7,884 nt of DNA. It comes from Verrucomicrobiota bacterium (lineage in GTDB: Bacteria; Verrucomicrobiota; Verrucomicrobiia; Verrucomicrobiales; Akkermansiaceae). Positions 6,909-7,884 of this stretch are shown piece by piece. Position numbers and translations under genes: made by a program. The stretch lies in NCBI GenBank assembly GCA_026397695.1, contig JAPLUJ010000274.1:2716-10599 (forward strand), given 5' to 3'. Positions within the stretch are counted from its first letter, which is position 1; each line of letters opens with the position of its first letter. The notes beneath the pieces are model-generated. The model made no database searches and was not told the DNA's origin. It worked only from the letters and a program-made list of their open reading frames with translations.

Positions 6909-7394
6909 TCATGACGGCTCGTAGTGCTTCGAGGCGGGTAGAATTACCACGAGGTCTCCTACTGCAGTCATGTCAAACAACTCGATCACGTCGGCATTAC
7001 AGAGGCGGATACAGCCATGGCTGGAAGGCACGCCTATCATATCCTCGCGGTTCGTGCCATGAATATAGATGCCGCGTTCCAGAGTGTTGGAGTTATCCAC
7101 ATCCAAACCCTCAAGACGAAGAATCCTGGTGAGAATCAGATCATCCTCCGACGCCTCGCCCGGATGCCAAAGACCCACGGGAACCCGGCACTGGAAAATC
7201 GTGCCGGCGGGTTCTCCTGCGCCGATTTTTTCGCAAATACGGAACCGCCCGGTGGGCGTCCTATAGCTGTCTATTGCGAATCCTTCGCCCATGGCAGATG
7301 TGGATACCGCGAATTCCCGGATACCATCGTCCCCATGGAAGACCTGCAGGTTCTGGTCATCCATCGAAATGACAATATGGACTGACGAGTTCAT
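6909..7394 (-). CDS. L,D-transpeptidase (YkuD) family protein
   Basis: YkuD-fold enzymes use a catalytic cysteine to make 3-3 peptidoglycan cross-links or attach proteins to the wall. The 161 residues comprise little more than the catalytic domain: an opening strand pair (VHIVISMDDQNLQVF), YRTPTGRFRI (44-53), IYIHGTN (H112) and the active-site SSHGCIRL with H126, C128 and R130. All core residues for catalysis are kept. The protein starts MNSSVHIVIS with no signal peptide, lipobox or membrane segment, unlike most periplasmic relatives of the ErfK/YbiS type, so how it reaches the wall is unclear; a longer start is not available because the frame begins inside the preceding gene's stop. The ATG at 7394 overlaps that stop in an ATGA, implying translational coupling to the ketoacyl synthase gene. 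Family assignment is firm and its physiological substrate is unknown. Confidence 0.9.
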   Translation of the reverse strand: MNSSVHIVISMDDQNLQVFHGDDGIREFAVSTSAMGEGFAIDSYRTPTGRFRICEKIGAGEPAGTIFQCRVPVGLWHPGEASEDDLILTRILRLEGLDVDNSNTLERGIYIHGTNREDMIGVPSSHGCIRLCNADVIELFDMTAVGDLVVILPASKHYEPS

Positions 7395-7884
7395 GCAGGT
7401 GCCAGTACCAACAACGCGTTGTGACCACCCATGGCGTGAGACAGTTTTCCCACCGGACCGGTGGCGGCAAGCACGTGCCCGGGCACCTCACATCCGGGCG
7501 GCGCATATAACCCGGGTAGATTGGGCGGGAGCCGGCCGTCCCGCAGGAAACTCGCAAGCATCACGCTCTCCAGCAATCCGCTCGCGCCGATGGTATGGCC
7601 GGTGAATGGCTTGAGCAGGTGCAGTGATGGCCGAACGTCAGGAAACGCCCTGGCCAACGCGGCGGGATCGGCTACTGCCTGCACGGCGGTGCCTGTGGCA
7701 TGCGGACACAGCGCGACCGGACGGAGCACGGGATCAGCCACCTGTTGGAACAAGTCAGGTGTGCGTCCACCGTCTTGCGGAATGCCCACAGGATCGCAGG
7801 CATCCGAGTTACAGGCATAATGAAGCAGCCGTGGATGATACCCGGAAGCTGTGTCTATCGCCATCGCCGCGGCACCCTCCGCCG
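7391..7884 (-). CDS. Beta-ketoacyl synthase (FabF-like), 5'-truncated by window edge
   Basis: This is the C-terminal part of a thiolase-fold condensing enzyme, which joins an acyl group to malonyl-ACP in fatty acid, polyene or polyketide synthesis. The frame is open to the right edge, so the ATG at 7864 is internal; the first visible residues, AEGAAAM, match the EGAGA stretch of the family. Counting from the codon at 7882, HATGT supplies the first catalytic His (H61), and LKPFTGHTIGASG supplies the conserved Lys (K91) and second His (H96). The end, GGHNALLVL, matches the usual C-terminal strand. The active-site cysteine half is outside the window. After HATGT the common GDxxE pattern is absent (AVQAVADPAAL), so it may be a divergent or specialised synthase instead of housekeeping FabF. 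It is coupled to the L,D-transpeptidase gene by a 4-base overlap. Confidence 0.88.
   Translation of the reverse strand, partial: AEGAAAMAIDTASGYHPRLLHYACNSDACDPVGIPQDGGRTPDLFQQVADPVLRPVALCPHATGTAVQAVADPAALARAFPDVRPSLHLLKPFTGHTIGASGLLESVMLASFLRDGRLPPNLPGLYAPPGCEVPGHVLAATGPVGKLSHAMGGHNALLVLAPA

Overview
The window reads as chromosomal DNA of a fairly GC-rich, menaquinone- or ubiquinone-making bacterium. The lysine-rich protein with duplicated helix-turn-helix (HTH) domains, the variant UbiE N-terminus, and the scarcity of Shine-Dalgarno sequences make Verrucomicrobiota my best guess. That is an inference from gene flavour, not proof.

Left part (1-3466, + strand): the 3' two thirds of a hexameric glutamate dehydrogenase gene (gdhA, cut by the window edge). 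Three bases after its stop comes a large gene for a PEP-synthase-like ATP-grasp protein of unusual build. It has an apparently dead KaiC/RecA-like N-terminal domain, a well-kept PPDK_N-type ATP-grasp domain, and a C-terminal module with GPGRWG and GTHFFNDL motifs. It has no recognisable phosphohistidine domain or PEP-binding barrel. The two genes look like one transcription unit.

Middle scar (3467-4312): two broken accessory genes meet tail to tail. The + strand carries the first ~65-80 codons of an OLD/RecF-type AAA ATPase, with its Walker A lysine replaced by glutamate. The - strand carries a VapBC-type toxin-antitoxin pair whose PIN toxin stops matching its family at the ISYW motif, near base 3753. 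The antitoxin gene looks intact and still has a strong -35 box, and an 8-bp inverted repeat spans its -10 and start codon.

Right part: ubiE/menG (4381-5097, +) and a CHAD-domain protein (5216-6064, +) converge with a - strand block. Reading leftward, that block holds a beta-ketoacyl synthase fragment (cut by the right edge), a small L,D-transpeptidase overlapping it by 4 bases (ATGA), and a 240-residue nucleoid-type protein. The last has two near-identical HTH domains joined by an AAPKK-repeat, histone-H1-like linker. A rho-independent terminator for this block lies at 6074-6104, between the convergent genes.

The most unusual items are the PEP-synthase-like chimera coupled to gdhA, the double-HTH lysine-rich protein, and the decayed AAA/vapC junction beside an intact autoregulatory site. 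No tRNA, rRNA, CRISPR array or insertion sequence was seen. The only stretch over 300 bases without an intact gene is 3467-3752, which holds the AAA remnant and two short U-less hairpins.
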